A DNA stretch of 64,000 bases from Flectonema sp. DT1601 (GCA_964019425.1 OZ025791.1:472501-536500), one strand, 5' to 3'; counted from the first letter of the stretch, positions 47,835-58,204 are shown. Notes: generated by a model not told the origin, from the letters alone. Numbers and translations: made by a program.

Positions 47835-48890
47835 CTAAATTTCTACAACGAATCTGCCTCTAACTTTTCCACTAATAACTTCAGCAGCAAGTTCCTCCGT
47901 GAGATCCGTAAGCTTGACGGTGCTGGCAATTTGCTTTAAGTGCGAAGTGTTGAGTTCAGTAGAAAGTCTCTGCCAAAGATGCTGACGCTCCTCGCGGTAC
48001 AGTTGCCACGTTTCTGGGTCAGTTTCATAACCTGGACAGTTCCAAGGAAGAGTAGAGTCAACTCCAAGTAAACGAACACCACGCAATATAAAAGGGTACA
48101 CAGTTGTGGATAATTGACCTCCTCCTGCAACACCTGTAGATGCTACAGCGCAACGATACTTTGTTTGTGAAATAGCTGTCGCAAGTGTTTCACCACCGAC
48201 AGCATCAATCACTCCGCACCACTTTTGTTTATTGAGTGGAGCTTGTTCTATTGGGAGACGACCAATGACTTCTGATGCTCCTAATTCCTTTAAGTAATCT
48301 GTGAGAGTGTCTACTCTTCCAGTTGAAGCAACAACATTGTATCCGAGGCTGCTTAAAAGAGAAACAGCTATACTTCCGAGACCACCACCTGCTCCTGTGA
48401 CTAGAACAGGCTGAGAGGTGTTTTTATAACGAGTGAGACCACCTGCTTGCTCCAAATGATCAATACACATCATAGCAGTTATCCCAGCACTTCCTAATGC
48501 CATCACATCCCATGATGTTAAAGAATTAGGCTTGTGTACTAACCAACCTGCTTGAACTCTACAGTACTCAGCATACCCTCCATCGAAACCCTGACCGATT
48601 TTGTTTCCCGTTATAAGGACCTCGTCACCGTTTTTAAATTCATCGCTCTTTGATTCCACTACTGTTCCTGCAGCATCAATGCCAGGGACAACTGGAAACG
48701 CTGCTACACCCTTCTGTCCTAATAAGACCATGGCATCTTTATAATTAACTGTACTGTGTGTCACTCTTATAGTTACCTCTCCTTTTGGATCTTGCTTTGG
48801 GAGCATGTCCATGGAAGAGATTTCCTTCAGTGCTAAACGAGGTGCTTGGGAATCCTTCCCGCTTCTGATTAATGCTCGGAATGGTTTCAT
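47835..48890 (-). CDS. YhdH/AcuI-type zinc-free MDR reductase
   Basis: A single exon encodes 351 residues. The family signature is clear: VNYKDAMVLLGQKGV, FPVVPGIDAAGTV, LITGNKIGQGFDGGYAEY, a Rossmann loop VLVTGAGGGLGSIAVSLL, and PFILRGVRLLGVDS. These match the bacterial YhdH/AcuI group of medium-chain dehydrogenase/reductases, which use NADPH to reduce acrylyl-CoA or quinone-like acceptors. The cysteine/histidine set of zinc alcohol dehydrogenases is absent. The length fits the family (about 325-350), with an insert near residues 295-310. There is no obvious targeting peptide. The gene lacks introns, and the family is mainly bacterial, so ancient transfer is possible. An acceptor (AAAGTTAAACAG) lies 20 nt before the ATG. 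The in vivo substrate is inferred from family only. Confidence 0.9.
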   Translation of the reverse strand: MKPFRALIRSGKDSQAPRLALKEISSMDMLPKQDPKGEVTIRVTHSTVNYKDAMVLLGQKGVAAFPVVPGIDAAGTVVESKSDEFKNGDEVLITGNKIGQGFDGGYAEYCRVQAGWLVHKPNSLTSWDVMALGSAGITAMMCIDHLEQAGGLTRYKNTSQPVLVTGAGGGLGSIAVSLLSSLGYNVVASTGRVDTLTDYLKELGASEVIGRLPIEQAPLNKQKWCGVIDAVGGETLATAISQTKYRCAVASTGVAGGGQLSTTVYPFILRGVRLLGVDSTLPWNCPGYETDPETWQLYREERQHLWQRLSTELNTSHLKQIASTVKLTDLTEELAAEVISGKVRGRFVVEI

Positions 48891-49433
48891 GTTTATCTCT
48901 TTGTGGAGAGCTGTTTAACTTTAAGGGGGTTAAGAATTTATAAAATATAATCTAACTTCAGTCATACCAATACACCCTGTGGGCTACGCACTAAGAACAT
49001 TAACATCCACACGCAGATCCAGACAATGGTTGCCTTACAGTAATATAAGGAAACTTCTAACCGGAATAGCTAGCGACTTATGCGGAGGACTACAAAAAAG
49101 GAAGAGAAAAAAAAAAAGGTGTCGTTATCTTTTTTTCTTCTTCTTCTTTTATCTTTTCTCTCTGGTTATGTCGGGTTAGCAGAACATCATCATCTCCATG
49201 TGGTCTATTTTTTGTTGACAACTACGGAGCGGAGATTATACTGAAGCCCGACCAACTCCGACACAACAAAACAAATAAAACTAAAATAAAATAAAATAAA
49301 CAAAACTTTTTTGACTAGTTCGTTGACAGCAGAAACAATATATCAGTCAAACTATCACAAAACGGGACAGGTGGATAGTAGTCAGTAAACTTATCATATG
49401 GGTTAGCGTAATAATTTACTGTAGAGGGTAGTA
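48891..49433. other. Intergenic region
   Basis: It holds the reductase leader and acceptor. A GTATGA about 65 nt upstream of that acceptor could be a weak cis donor. The rest is AT-rich with AAAAT repeats near 49,280. Confidence 0.4.
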
Positions 49434-50105
49434 TTACCCAGCAATCATTCTTTGAATTGCTTTGCTAACGTCGTTGACGACCTTTTTAACAGCTTTCTGA
49501 GCCTTCATAACTGGACATTTGCTTGGTTTTCCTTCATGGTCAGTTTCAAACACGTCATCTCCGAGAGTGGATGCTTGCTCATGGCTTGTATGTTCTAGTG
49601 TGCTACACTTTGATTCAAGTAGTTTTTTTGTTTCTGTTGGGGTACCTGCTTCTGTAAAATAGACACCGTCAACTAAGATTCCAACCTTCGGGTATTTATC
49701 ATTAAATAAAGAGAAGTAGTGACATATCTTCGATATGATGTCATCAGTTGTTTGTGATGTAACTCTACTCGGGTCAGCGTTATTTAGATTTGGATCAAAT
49801 GTGTAACCGATCCGAATACCAGTTCCAAACACAACAGTTGCGTCTTTAGCTGTTAGGTATTTGTACCAACCTGATTCTCCGTATAGCTCTGCTGATGCAC
49901 TGACATCAAATACAATTCCTCCGATTGAAACAGCGTTCTGATTGCCAGCTAATTCTTTTGCCGATACCTGTTTTTCTGGTAAATCATATCCTACAGAGGT
50001 GGCTGCCATTCTTGCATGTTTTTCAATTCTATCATTACCACCCATTAGTATCCCAATCAACAAGGCAACTACAACACCCAATAAGGAGCTTTGTAAAGTG
50101 TTCAT
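49434..50105 (-). CDS. Membrane-anchored cytochrome b5-like (MAPR-type) protein
   Basis: A single exon encodes 223 residues. An N-terminal hydrophobic anchor (residues 5-22, SLLGVVVALLIGILMG) is followed by a cytochrome b5-like core: SAKELAGNQN (48-57), IGGIVFDVSASAELYG (61-76), WYKYLTAKDAT (80-90) and a C-terminal helix region. The FDVS...YG...Y...KDA order is typical of the MAPR group (PGRMC, neudesin), where tyrosines such as Tyr75 and Tyr81 can ligate haem in place of the two histidines of true cytochrome b5. Such proteins bind haem or sterols and support P450 or sterol enzymes at the ER. The tail (170-223) is polar with a Lys-rich end. An acceptor (TCTCACTACAG) lies only 5 nt before the ATG. 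Confidence 0.8.
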   Translation of the reverse strand: MNTLQSSLLGVVVALLIGILMGGNDRIEKHARMAATSVGYDLPEKQVSAKELAGNQNAVSIGGIVFDVSASAELYGESGWYKYLTAKDATVVFGTGIRIGYTFDPNLNNADPSRVTSQTTDDIISKICHYFSLFNDKYPKVGILVDGVYFTEAGTPTETKKLLESKCSTLEHTSHEQASTLGDDVFETDHEGKPSKCPVMKAQKAVKKVVNDVSKAIQRMIAG

Positions 50106-51098
50106 TTTTACTGTAGTGAGATCTTTTGGAAATGATTTTTTTTTTTTAAATTTCTTTTTTTTTTTTTTTTTTTTTATCGTACGAGTTGAGTATTGTTTTG
50201 TTTTATTGTTGTGTGTGATCTGTTAAAGTAACAAAATTGATTTTTTTTTTTTTTTTTTTTTTTTATCTCGTTTTTTTTTGTATTTTCACTCACTGGATCA
50301 CTTTTGTTGTGTGCCTTGCTGTTTTCTTTTTCTTCAATAGCTTAATAATTGCAGCTCCCAACAGGTAGTTAAGCAATTAGATAAAGATGACTGCTCAATA
50401 ATTCACAAGCATTATTAGGCTATCAACATTCCTTGAGAAAAGAAGAGCTGTTACTCATGATTACGCTTTCTTTTTTTCTTTTCCTTTCTCTCTATTTCGT
50501 TTGCTGATGACAAGCCTACCTAGAGTCATCTCGTGGTACAATTCTCTTTTTTTTTCTTTTTTTTTTCGTATCACTAAGCTCGTATGCTTGGTAGAAACCA
50601 ACGCAGCCCTTAAGCATAATGCTGTACCGTGAAACTCGTATTTGATTTACCTTGTTGGACAGGATAATTATAATTCAAGAGTGTTGTCCGACAGGGTTAA
50701 TAATGATATTTAGAAGATGTAATACGTAATTACGTCGTAAAAAAGCTTAATAGAAGGGCATCTCTCAGAGTGCGATAATCACAACAAGACTAGAAATGTG
50801 CATAGTAGGCAAGATCATCTGCTATGTGCATTGTTCACCTAACAGCAAGGCAGTGAAGCTTTATTAAACAGGCAAGTCGGTGAAACCGAGATTCCGTCAG
50901 GTTCAGTTGCAGAGGCAAGATTGTTCTTTTTAGATAATTCTTGTTATTCATTCCGTACTTCTGAACTCCGATAATCTAACAATGGGAGAGGGGGTTGGAG
51001 GGAACTTGACATGTTGTAATAGCAATACATTAGATTATGATATTGCTGTCTCATTCAATAACTTGAATTATGTACATCGAATCGTAATCGAAACCCTT
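50106..51098. other. Intergenic region
   Basis: T runs lie close to the MAPR gene, then mixed sequence. No gene or recognisable element was seen. Confidence 0.5.
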
Positions 51099-53368
51099 TT
51101 AATTTCCTCCGATTAATTCATTTAGCTTGTCGGTGTACTCAGAAATGTCAATGTTGCACAAATCAACAGCCAACCATGCCCATCTGTTTTTATTGGTTGG
51201 AATATTACGAAAGAGAGTAACTAATGAATAATATTTCTTACATACCCAACAACAAGAAGCAACAAGACTACTGTCCCGTCAACTGAAAATTTCGAAGACT
51301 TCACCACAGGAGGGTTAACTTCTGCGGAAGGGTGAAAGTTATCTGTTTAGTTTGTTTTATTCAGCTGTGTTTTTGTTTAATAAATTCATTACTCTTCCCA
51401 ACATTCATTTTCTATTCTCTTCAGATCTTCCCGTCAGCGGTAAGTTCCTGTTCACATTAACTGGCGAGCAGAATCCAGAATGAGGGTTTGCTGTACAAAG
51501 CCTTTCTAAACCCCGACTTCCTTCTCAAAGAAAGAATCGGTTTATATCTTCCCGTCAGCGGTAAGTTCCTGTTCACATTAACTGGCGAGCAGAATCCAGA
51601 ATGAGGGTTTGCTGTACAAAGCCTTTCTAAACCCCGACTTCCTTCCCAAAGAAAGAATCGGTCTATATCTTCCCGTCAGCGGTAAGTTCCTGTTCACATT
51701 AACTGGCGAGCAGAATCCAGAATGAGGGTTTGCTGTATAAACCCCGACTTCCTTCCCAAAGAAAGAATCGGTCCAAATCTTCCCGTCAGCGGTAAGTTCC
51801 TGTTCACATTAACTGGCGAGCAGAATCCAGAATGAGGGTTTGCTGTACAAAGCCTTTCTAAACCCCGACTTCCTTCTCAAAGAAAGAATCGGTTTATATC
51901 TTCCCGTCAGCGGTAAGTTCCTGTTCACATTAACTGGCGAGCAGAATCCAGAATGAGGGTTTGCTGTACAAAGCCTTTCTAAACCCCGACTTCCTTCTCA
52001 AAGAAAGAATCGGTCTATATCTTCCCGTCAGCGGTAAGTTCCTGTTCACATTAACTGGCGAGCAGAATCCAGAATGAGGGTTTGCTGTACAAAGCCTTTC
52101 TAAACCCCGACTTCCTTCCCAAAGAAAGAATCGGTCTATATCTTCCCGTCAGCGGTAAGTTCCTGTTCACATTAACTGGCGAGCAGAATCCAGAATGAGG
52201 GTTTGCTGTACAAAGCCTTTCTAAACCCCGACTTCCTTCTCAAAGAAAGAATCGGTCTATATCTTCCCGTCAGCGGTAAGTTCCTGTTCACATTAACTGG
52301 CGAGCAGAATCCAGAATGAGGGTTTGCTGTATAAACCCCGACTTCCTTCCCAAAGAAAGAATCGGTCCAAATCTTCCCGTCAGCGGTAAGTTCCTGTTCA
52401 CATTAACTGGCGAGCAGAATCCAGAATGAGGGTTTGCTGTACAAAGCCTTTCTAAACCCCGACTTCCTTCTCAAAGAAAGAATCGGTTTATATCTTCCCG
52501 TCAGCGGTAAGTTCCTGTTCACATTAACTGGCGAGCAGAATCCAGAATGAGGGTTTGCTGTACAAAGCCTTTCTAAACCCCGACTTCCTTCTCAAAGAAA
52601 GAATCGGTCTATATCTTCCCGTCAGCGGTAAGTTCCTGTTCACATTAACTGGCGAGCAGAATCCAGAATGAGGGTTTGCTGTATAAACCCCGACTTCCTT
52701 CCCAAAGAAAGAATCGGTCCAAATCTTCCCGTCAGCGGTAAGTTCCTGTTCACATTAACTGGCGAGCAGAATCCAGAATGAGGGTTTGCTGTACAAAGCC
52801 TTTCTAAACCCCGACTTCCTTCTCAAAGAAAGAATCGGTTTATATCTTCCCGTCAGCGGTAAGTTCCTGTTCACATTAACTGGCGAGCAGAATCCAGAAT
52901 GAGGGTTTGCTGTACAAAGCCTTTCTCAACCCCGACTTCCTTCTCAAAGAAAGAATCGGTTTATATCTTCCCGTCAGCGGTAAGTTCCTGTTCACATTAA
53001 CTGGCGAGCAGAATCCAGAATGAGGGTTTGCTGTACAAAGCCTTTCTAAACCCCGACTTCCTTCTCAAAGAAAGAATCGGTTTATATCTTCCCGTCAGCG
53101 GTAAGTTCCTGTTCACATTAACTGGCGAGCAGAATCCAGAATGAGGGTTTGCTGTACAAAGCCTTTCTAAACCCCGACTTCTTTCTCAAAGAAAGAATCG
53201 GTCTATATCTTCCCGTCAGCGGTAAGTTCCTGTTCACATTAACTGGCGAGCAGAATCCAGAATGAGGGTAAGTAAACTGTTCAGCAAACAACTTGAGATA
53301 AATAATAATAATAAATAAGACATACCGGTCTCATCGAAACCAACTGAAGGCTGTCTGCGTCCAGGCAT
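51099..53368 (-). CDS. 67-residue single-pass membrane protein with a giant first intron
   Basis: Three exons (53326-53368, 51246-51321, 51099-51183) encode 67 residues. Exon 1 gives MPGRRQPSVGFDET. Exon 2 gives EVNPPVVKSSKFSVDG followed by the start of a hydrophobic stretch (TVVLLLLVVG). Exon 3 gives WAWLAVDLCNIDISE and ends NELIGGN. Phases are 1 and 2, and the frame closes exactly. Both introns begin GTATGT and end CAG. Intron 2 is 62 nt, but intron 1 is 2,004 nt because it contains the 121-nt minisatellite. The protein has one membrane segment (about residues 31-50), a basic N terminus and an acidic C terminus. I recognise no family. An acceptor (GGTTCCTCTTCTCAG) lies 25 nt before the ATG. 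The exons are short, so transcript support would settle this model. Confidence 0.7.
51425..53269. repeat. Intronic 121/110-nt minisatellite, about 15.5 copies
   Basis: Units start at 51425, 51546, 51667, 51777, 51898, 52019, 52140, 52261, 52371, 52492, 52613, 52723, 52844, 52965, 53086 and 53207. Twelve are 121 nt and three are 110 nt (starting 51667, 52261 and 52613). The last is a 63-nt partial. Each unit begins ATCTTCCCGTCAGCGGTAAG on the plus strand. The short units lack 11 nt between GCTGTA and AAACCCC. Units are nearly identical apart from a few fixed variants (TTCTC/TTCCC, GGTTTAT/GGTCTAT/GGTCCAA). The array fills about 92% of intron 1 of the 67-residue protein gene. No frame stays open through it, because 121 is not a multiple of three and stops occur in each frame. 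Confidence 0.95.
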
Positions 53369-54289
53369 ATTTTGTTATTTGTTTTGAAGAAGTCTGAGAA
53401 GAGGAACCGATGTCAGAAGTTTTTCTAAAATAATGTTACCAATAAAGTAATTAAACCATCCATAGTACCTCCGCCCATGGGAGGAATATGAAAACTCATT
53501 AAGGAACTGCTAAAGAAAAAAGGCATTAAAAAACGAGTACAAAAGGCAACAGTTGGACATACCGTACTACGGACTTAAAAGAGTATGAGAACACTTAATG
53601 AAAAGATACAAAGTGGCAAACGGTTCTTCGTTATTCTTATTTTTTAAAAAAAAAAAAAAATTTTTCTTTTCCATTGTAGTCCTTTATCTATTTGTGAGAA
53701 CTGTTCTTTAGTTAAGTTGAAAAATTATGAAGAAGGCAAGCAGTGCTGTTGTCACGAAACATAAATAAAACTCATCAACAAAATAAATGGGATTTTTGAT
53801 AGGCTTGCGATGAAGATACTGTTTATCGACTAAACGATGCCGTTGTTATTCAAACCATCGACTTGTGAAGAAAAACAGCAGCTATGTAAAGTCAGTTGTT
53901 AACCAGCATGCTGTTACAAACGCTTCTTTTTTTTACAGCAGTTTCCTTATGTCTTTTGTCTTTTATTCGGATGCTTCATTAGTTAAGGGGGCTGGGGTGG
54001 GTTATTAAGTCTGTCTGTCAGTAGTCCTAATCAGGTGTATTTTAGAGATCTGCTACGATCCCTCCGAATCAATCACATTGATAGGAACCCCCTGTTGTTG
54101 TTATTCTTTTTCTTTTTTTTGTCACTCAGTTAATTTCAAATTTTTAAGACATACCAACCAAGTCAGTGATTCACTCAACTTACAATAAAACTATCGCAGG
54201 GTCGGTCCATCAGTGGCAATCCCTTTTCAGGGCACCTTCCAGCCAACGATAGATATGGTAAAGTCTATATCAAGTTTGGTAACAAGATT
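53369..54289. other. Intergenic region
   Basis: It holds the leader and acceptor of the 67-residue protein gene (CAG at 53394-53396) and mixed AT-rich sequence to the kinase stop codon. Nothing else was seen. Confidence 0.5.
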
Positions 54290-57200
54290 TCACTTTGTAA
54301 TTTCTGATTTAGATGATGAGTCTGAGTCTTCACTACAAACAAGATCAAGAAGAGCCTTCGCACTGTTTTGAGCTTCCTGAGCTTCTGGAGTTGACAGATC
54401 CGAATGAACATCTCCAATACATGAAATTAAAAGAGCGTCACCTCTGAGGATAGTTTTATATTCTTTATTTTGATTAGGTTCACCTGATGTAATAACAGCG
54501 TACAAAGTCTCTATAATACATCTGTAGATGACAATGTCGTTTTGATCACCTTTAAGTGAGTGTTCTGTTAGCGATGATCTAAAATGTTTACGACACCTTT
54601 CAGAAATAAGAGCCTTGTGAAGTTCTACATTAGTATACAGCTGTGAGCACAGTAACAAACACTGAGCTGCAATGTCGGCTGGTTCGGCACTGATACTCAG
54701 CATCGCATACAACTCAACATTCTGAACGAGACCTGCGCAGCAGCTTAGTCGCATTTGATAATCCTTGCGAGTTGATTCTTTGTCTTTCTTTTCATTGTAC
54801 AGTTGCTTTGCTTTCTTTGTACCTGACAACAGACAATGACATATCTCAAGACATGGTTCAAAGAATGAGACGACACTATTTTGAAATGCATAAGACAAAA
54901 CATTATTAAGCTTCGCTATGACTCCCAATTCAAAGATCTGAACAACATCTGTAGTACTACTCGTCACTACTTTAAGAACTAACTTAACATTATGAACGTT
55001 GTTGTTGCGATGTTCAAGTTCGAAGAATGCAAATAACTTAACAGCCCAATGCTTCTTCGCTAACTCTTTTACATATGCAACATTCTCTGTGGCGATACTG
55101 TTTAATAGTTTTAAACCGTACAGTGGAATTGGTTCTTCATCATCCAGCAAGACAATTAATTTAGGAAACAAGTCACTCACAATTAATTGATCAATAGCAG
55201 TCACAACATCAGAACTAATCGTCGTTGGATTAGAAGATGACGCATGAAGATATGGTACGAGGACATCGATGCATATTTTAAGTGACATAAAGCGAGTGTC
55301 TCCGTGTCTACTCTCTAATAGAATTGTTAAGACTTTTAATAAATGTTTCACAACAGCTGCTGCGTGTGTTTCCATTGCCTGTAAATCTTGACTCATACTT
55401 TCAGTAACTAGTAGTAGTTGTTGCATGCAGAAGTTATCACCACCATTACTTTCTGATAAACTTAAACAATCAGCTATCAACTCAATGAGTTCACTACTTA
55501 TCATTAGTGTTCGTAAGGTTGGAGCAGTTAACGTGTGTAGTACTATCGATATTTGTCCTTTCAATTCATCAATTGGTTCTCTAGTAGTCAAACACTGCTT
55601 CAACTTACCGACAACTAACAATGCAGCAGCAGACAGTATAGAAGTGACTGTTTCAAAACACGCAGAAATATAATTATCTGTTTCTTTACTCAGACGTTCT
55701 AAAAGTGGAGTAAGGCGACTACTACATGCGAGAGAGAGGTAGCTGATGTCACAGACTGTGAGTAGTGAAAGAGCTAAAAGAGTCTTACCACGAATAACAA
55801 CAGAGGAATGCTCTAACGATGCCATTAGTCCATGAATTAACTGCTGAGATTGTAGTTCCAGTTCAGTTAGGAATGCTTTGGCATCTGCATCAGCTAAAAC
55901 AGTATTCTTAAAAATATGTTCATGTTGCTGTTGCTGTTGTTGTTGTTGCTGTGGTTGTCCATCAGCAACAACAGCAGCCGTAGCCGTCTGAGTTGCGAAG
56001 TTAACAAATTTCAGTAAGTTGTCGTTCTTTGTTTCTTTTGTTACTTTCTTTGATAATATCAAACAAGCCTTACTTAGTATCAAACTCAAGATATTTAAAC
56101 ACGACTGTAAAGTCCTCGTGTTACTACCATTTGAAAGCCCTGCAACCAATCCACTAGCACCCATCTCAGAGATGACAAGAGGTAGACAATGATGATGGAT
56201 TCTACATATACGTGCGACACTAGATATGGCTGAGGATCTTAGGTATTCGTTCTTGCATTGCTTTGATGTTCCAGTTTGTCCCGCAGCTCCATTAAAGTTC
56301 AATAATAAAGCTTTTATTAAGGGAGCAGTGGCATATTCTTGTGTGTACACCACATCTGAATGCCCCGCAATGTTTTCAATTGTTTTAACGGTGTAGTGAC
56401 GAGTAGCTTCATCTTCAGAGTTTAGCACCGCGCAAAACCCTTCAGAGATACCTTGACTTGTATTCCAGGCATTTCTATCTCCGGGTTGTTGAGTTGCAAT
56501 GTAAAACAGTAGCTCTCCTAAGCATGCGACTGCTCTTCTCTTTACTTTGACATTTTTATCATTAAAGAGAGATAGTAAATGTGATATGATTCCAGTCTTT
56601 GCTAATTCATGATTTATAAATGTCGCATGTCGTATTAAGAGTCCCATTATAAGACATAGTCTAGATTTCAAACCTGGAGGATAATTCTTGTTCTGAACCA
56701 TTTTAACGAACAAAGCCATTATCAGACTGTTGATGAACAAGTTTGCTGTAATTGTTGCTCCACACAGTGTTTCGAAGAATGCGAGGCAATTTTGCTTTTC
56801 TCCGATTGTAGTATGACCTCCAATGGCTTTGTATATCAGCGTTAAGAACTGCTCCAGCGGTCCATTTTGCATATTACATACATCCTGAAGACTATGTGGT
56901 GGGAATGGTAAGCTCTCTGCGTCATATTTAACTTCAGTCAATCGCTCTACACGAGTATTACACATTATAGGCTTAACGTGTGTGTCTGATAAGTGAAACA
57001 GTAATGAGTTAAAGTCTCCAGGAATTAATTTTATTGTTGGTGCTGAGGTGGTTGTTGATGTAGTCGTCTGTTCTTCTGTTTGTTTTACTTCTTTAACGGA
57101 TAAACTTGATGTCTTTGTTGTTAAAGTTGTGTCAGGGATTGCTACTGCTTCTTGGTATTGTTCATTACCTGCTGGAAGGTCTTCTTCTCCCTCTTCGTGT

Positions 57201-58204
57201 TGGGAAGTGCCGAAATCTATTTCAGTATTTGCTTCAAACCCACCCTCACCTTTTCTGTCGTAAGTAGTGGATTGTTGTTCTCTTACCATATTCTGTTGAG
57301 CAGTTGCTGATATTCTTGCGACTTGTTGTCTTCTGCGTTCCCTTGCTTCTTTTACTTCTTTACTGCTCTTGGTTGTTCCCTCAGCCATCCTTTTATTTTT
57401 ATAAGCCTCAAAAGCTGGTTGTTGAGTTGTAACAACAAGGACAGTCTTGTCTTTCCAGAATTCATGATTTGGTAGATCTACCCAGTCAAGACGTTCTAAT
57501 GGATCCTTTTCAAGTAGACCTTCCAAGACGTCGATGAAGCCTCTGCTGCAACCAGTCGGACGAACGTAGTCTTCGTACACAATATTGTGTATTAATCCGT
57601 CTAGTTTTTTATCTACGAAGGGTGGCTTCCCAACATATATTTCATACAGCACAATACCAAGAGACCATAAGTCTGATGCAAAACTCGGAACTCCACCTTC
57701 TTGAAAAAGCTCTGGTGCCATGTACGTCGGAGTTCCAATTTTACGTTTTGCCGCAGTCACATCATCGATATGACATGCGAGACCAAAGTCAGATAGTTTT
57801 AAGAAACCGTGAGCATCAATTAAGATGTTGGATGGCTTCAAATCGCAGTAGATAATTCCTTTTGAATGAATGAAGTTGAGTGCTGATAACAAGTCAGTAG
57901 CAAAGGTTACAAGTGTATCTTCTGGTAAAGACTTGTCTTGTTTAATTAAAGTTAAGACATCTGACCCAGTGCAGTACTCTTCAATCAACCACAAGTGATT
58001 ATTTGTTTCGTACCAGTGATAGAAATGTAAAATATTCGCATGTCGTAGTTGGTGAAGCATCGTTACCTCATTTAGTACTCTACTCCGCTGTGCTTTATCA
58101 ACACTTTTGATAGCGTAGTATTCAACAGTTTTCTTTAACCTTCCTTTGTACACAGTTGAGTGCCTTCCTCTTCCAATCTCCTCGTAAATTTGGTAATTAT
58201 TCAT
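54290..58204 (-). CDS. ULK4/RUNKEL-type kinase with HEAT/ARM-like C-terminal region
   Basis: A single exon encodes 1,304 residues. The N-terminal kinase domain (4-250) starts YQIYEEIGRGRHSTVYKG, very like plant RUNKEL and animal ULK4. Lys33, Glu46, YCD at 119-121 (catalytic Asp121), Asn126, DFG at 139-141 and APE at 163-165 are all present, so activity is likely, unlike the animal ULK4 pseudokinase. A charged linker with Thr runs (about 260-400) follows. Then about 850 residues of alpha-helical HEAT/armadillo-like repeats (VKRRAVACLGELLFYIA, RHYTVKTIENIAG) are interrupted by a poly-Gln/His stretch near 745-760. This family works with microtubules: the plant phragmoplast, and motile cilia in animals and protists. 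The next gene upstream ends 237 nt away. An acceptor (AAATTTCACAG) lies 59 nt before the ATG. Confidence 0.92.
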   Translation of the reverse strand: MNNYQIYEEIGRGRHSTVYKGRLKKTVEYYAIKSVDKAQRSRVLNEVTMLHQLRHANILHFYHWYETNNHLWLIEEYCTGSDVLTLIKQDKSLPEDTLVTFATDLLSALNFIHSKGIIYCDLKPSNILIDAHGFLKLSDFGLACHIDDVTAAKRKIGTPTYMAPELFQEGGVPSFASDLWSLGIVLYEIYVGKPPFVDKKLDGLIHNIVYEDYVRPTGCSRGFIDVLEGLLEKDPLERLDWVDLPNHEFWKDKTVLVVTTQQPAFEAYKNKRMAEGTTKSSKEVKEARERRRQQVARISATAQQNMVREQQSTTYDRKGEGGFEANTEIDFGTSQHEEGEEDLPAGNEQYQEAVAIPDTTLTTKTSSLSVKEVKQTEEQTTTSTTTSAPTIKLIPGDFNSLLFHLSDTHVKPIMCNTRVERLTEVKYDAESLPFPPHSLQDVCNMQNGPLEQFLTLIYKAIGGHTTIGEKQNCLAFFETLCGATITANLFINSLIMALFVKMVQNKNYPPGLKSRLCLIMGLLIRHATFINHELAKTGIISHLLSLFNDKNVKVKRRAVACLGELLFYIATQQPGDRNAWNTSQGISEGFCAVLNSEDEATRHYTVKTIENIAGHSDVVYTQEYATAPLIKALLLNFNGAAGQTGTSKQCKNEYLRSSAISSVARICRIHHHCLPLVISEMGASGLVAGLSNGSNTRTLQSCLNILSLILSKACLILSKKVTKETKNDNLLKFVNFATQTATAAVVADGQPQQQQQQQQQHEHIFKNTVLADADAKAFLTELELQSQQLIHGLMASLEHSSVVIRGKTLLALSLLTVCDISYLSLACSSRLTPLLERLSKETDNYISACFETVTSILSAAALLVVGKLKQCLTTREPIDELKGQISIVLHTLTAPTLRTLMISSELIELIADCLSLSESNGGDNFCMQQLLLVTESMSQDLQAMETHAAAVVKHLLKVLTILLESRHGDTRFMSLKICIDVLVPYLHASSSNPTTISSDVVTAIDQLIVSDLFPKLIVLLDDEEPIPLYGLKLLNSIATENVAYVKELAKKHWAVKLFAFFELEHRNNNVHNVKLVLKVVTSSTTDVVQIFELGVIAKLNNVLSYAFQNSVVSFFEPCLEICHCLLSGTKKAKQLYNEKKDKESTRKDYQMRLSCCAGLVQNVELYAMLSISAEPADIAAQCLLLCSQLYTNVELHKALISERCRKHFRSSLTEHSLKGDQNDIVIYRCIIETLYAVITSGEPNQNKEYKTILRGDALLISCIGDVHSDLSTPEAQEAQNSAKALLDLVCSEDSDSSSKSEITK

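Noticed and set aside
51425-53269. CRISPR array
   Set aside because: Units are contiguous 121-nt tandem repeats without unique spacers, in an intron of a eukaryotic gene.
51425-53269. Coding repeat domain
   Set aside because: The unit length is not a multiple of three, and every frame meets stops within one or two units on both strands.
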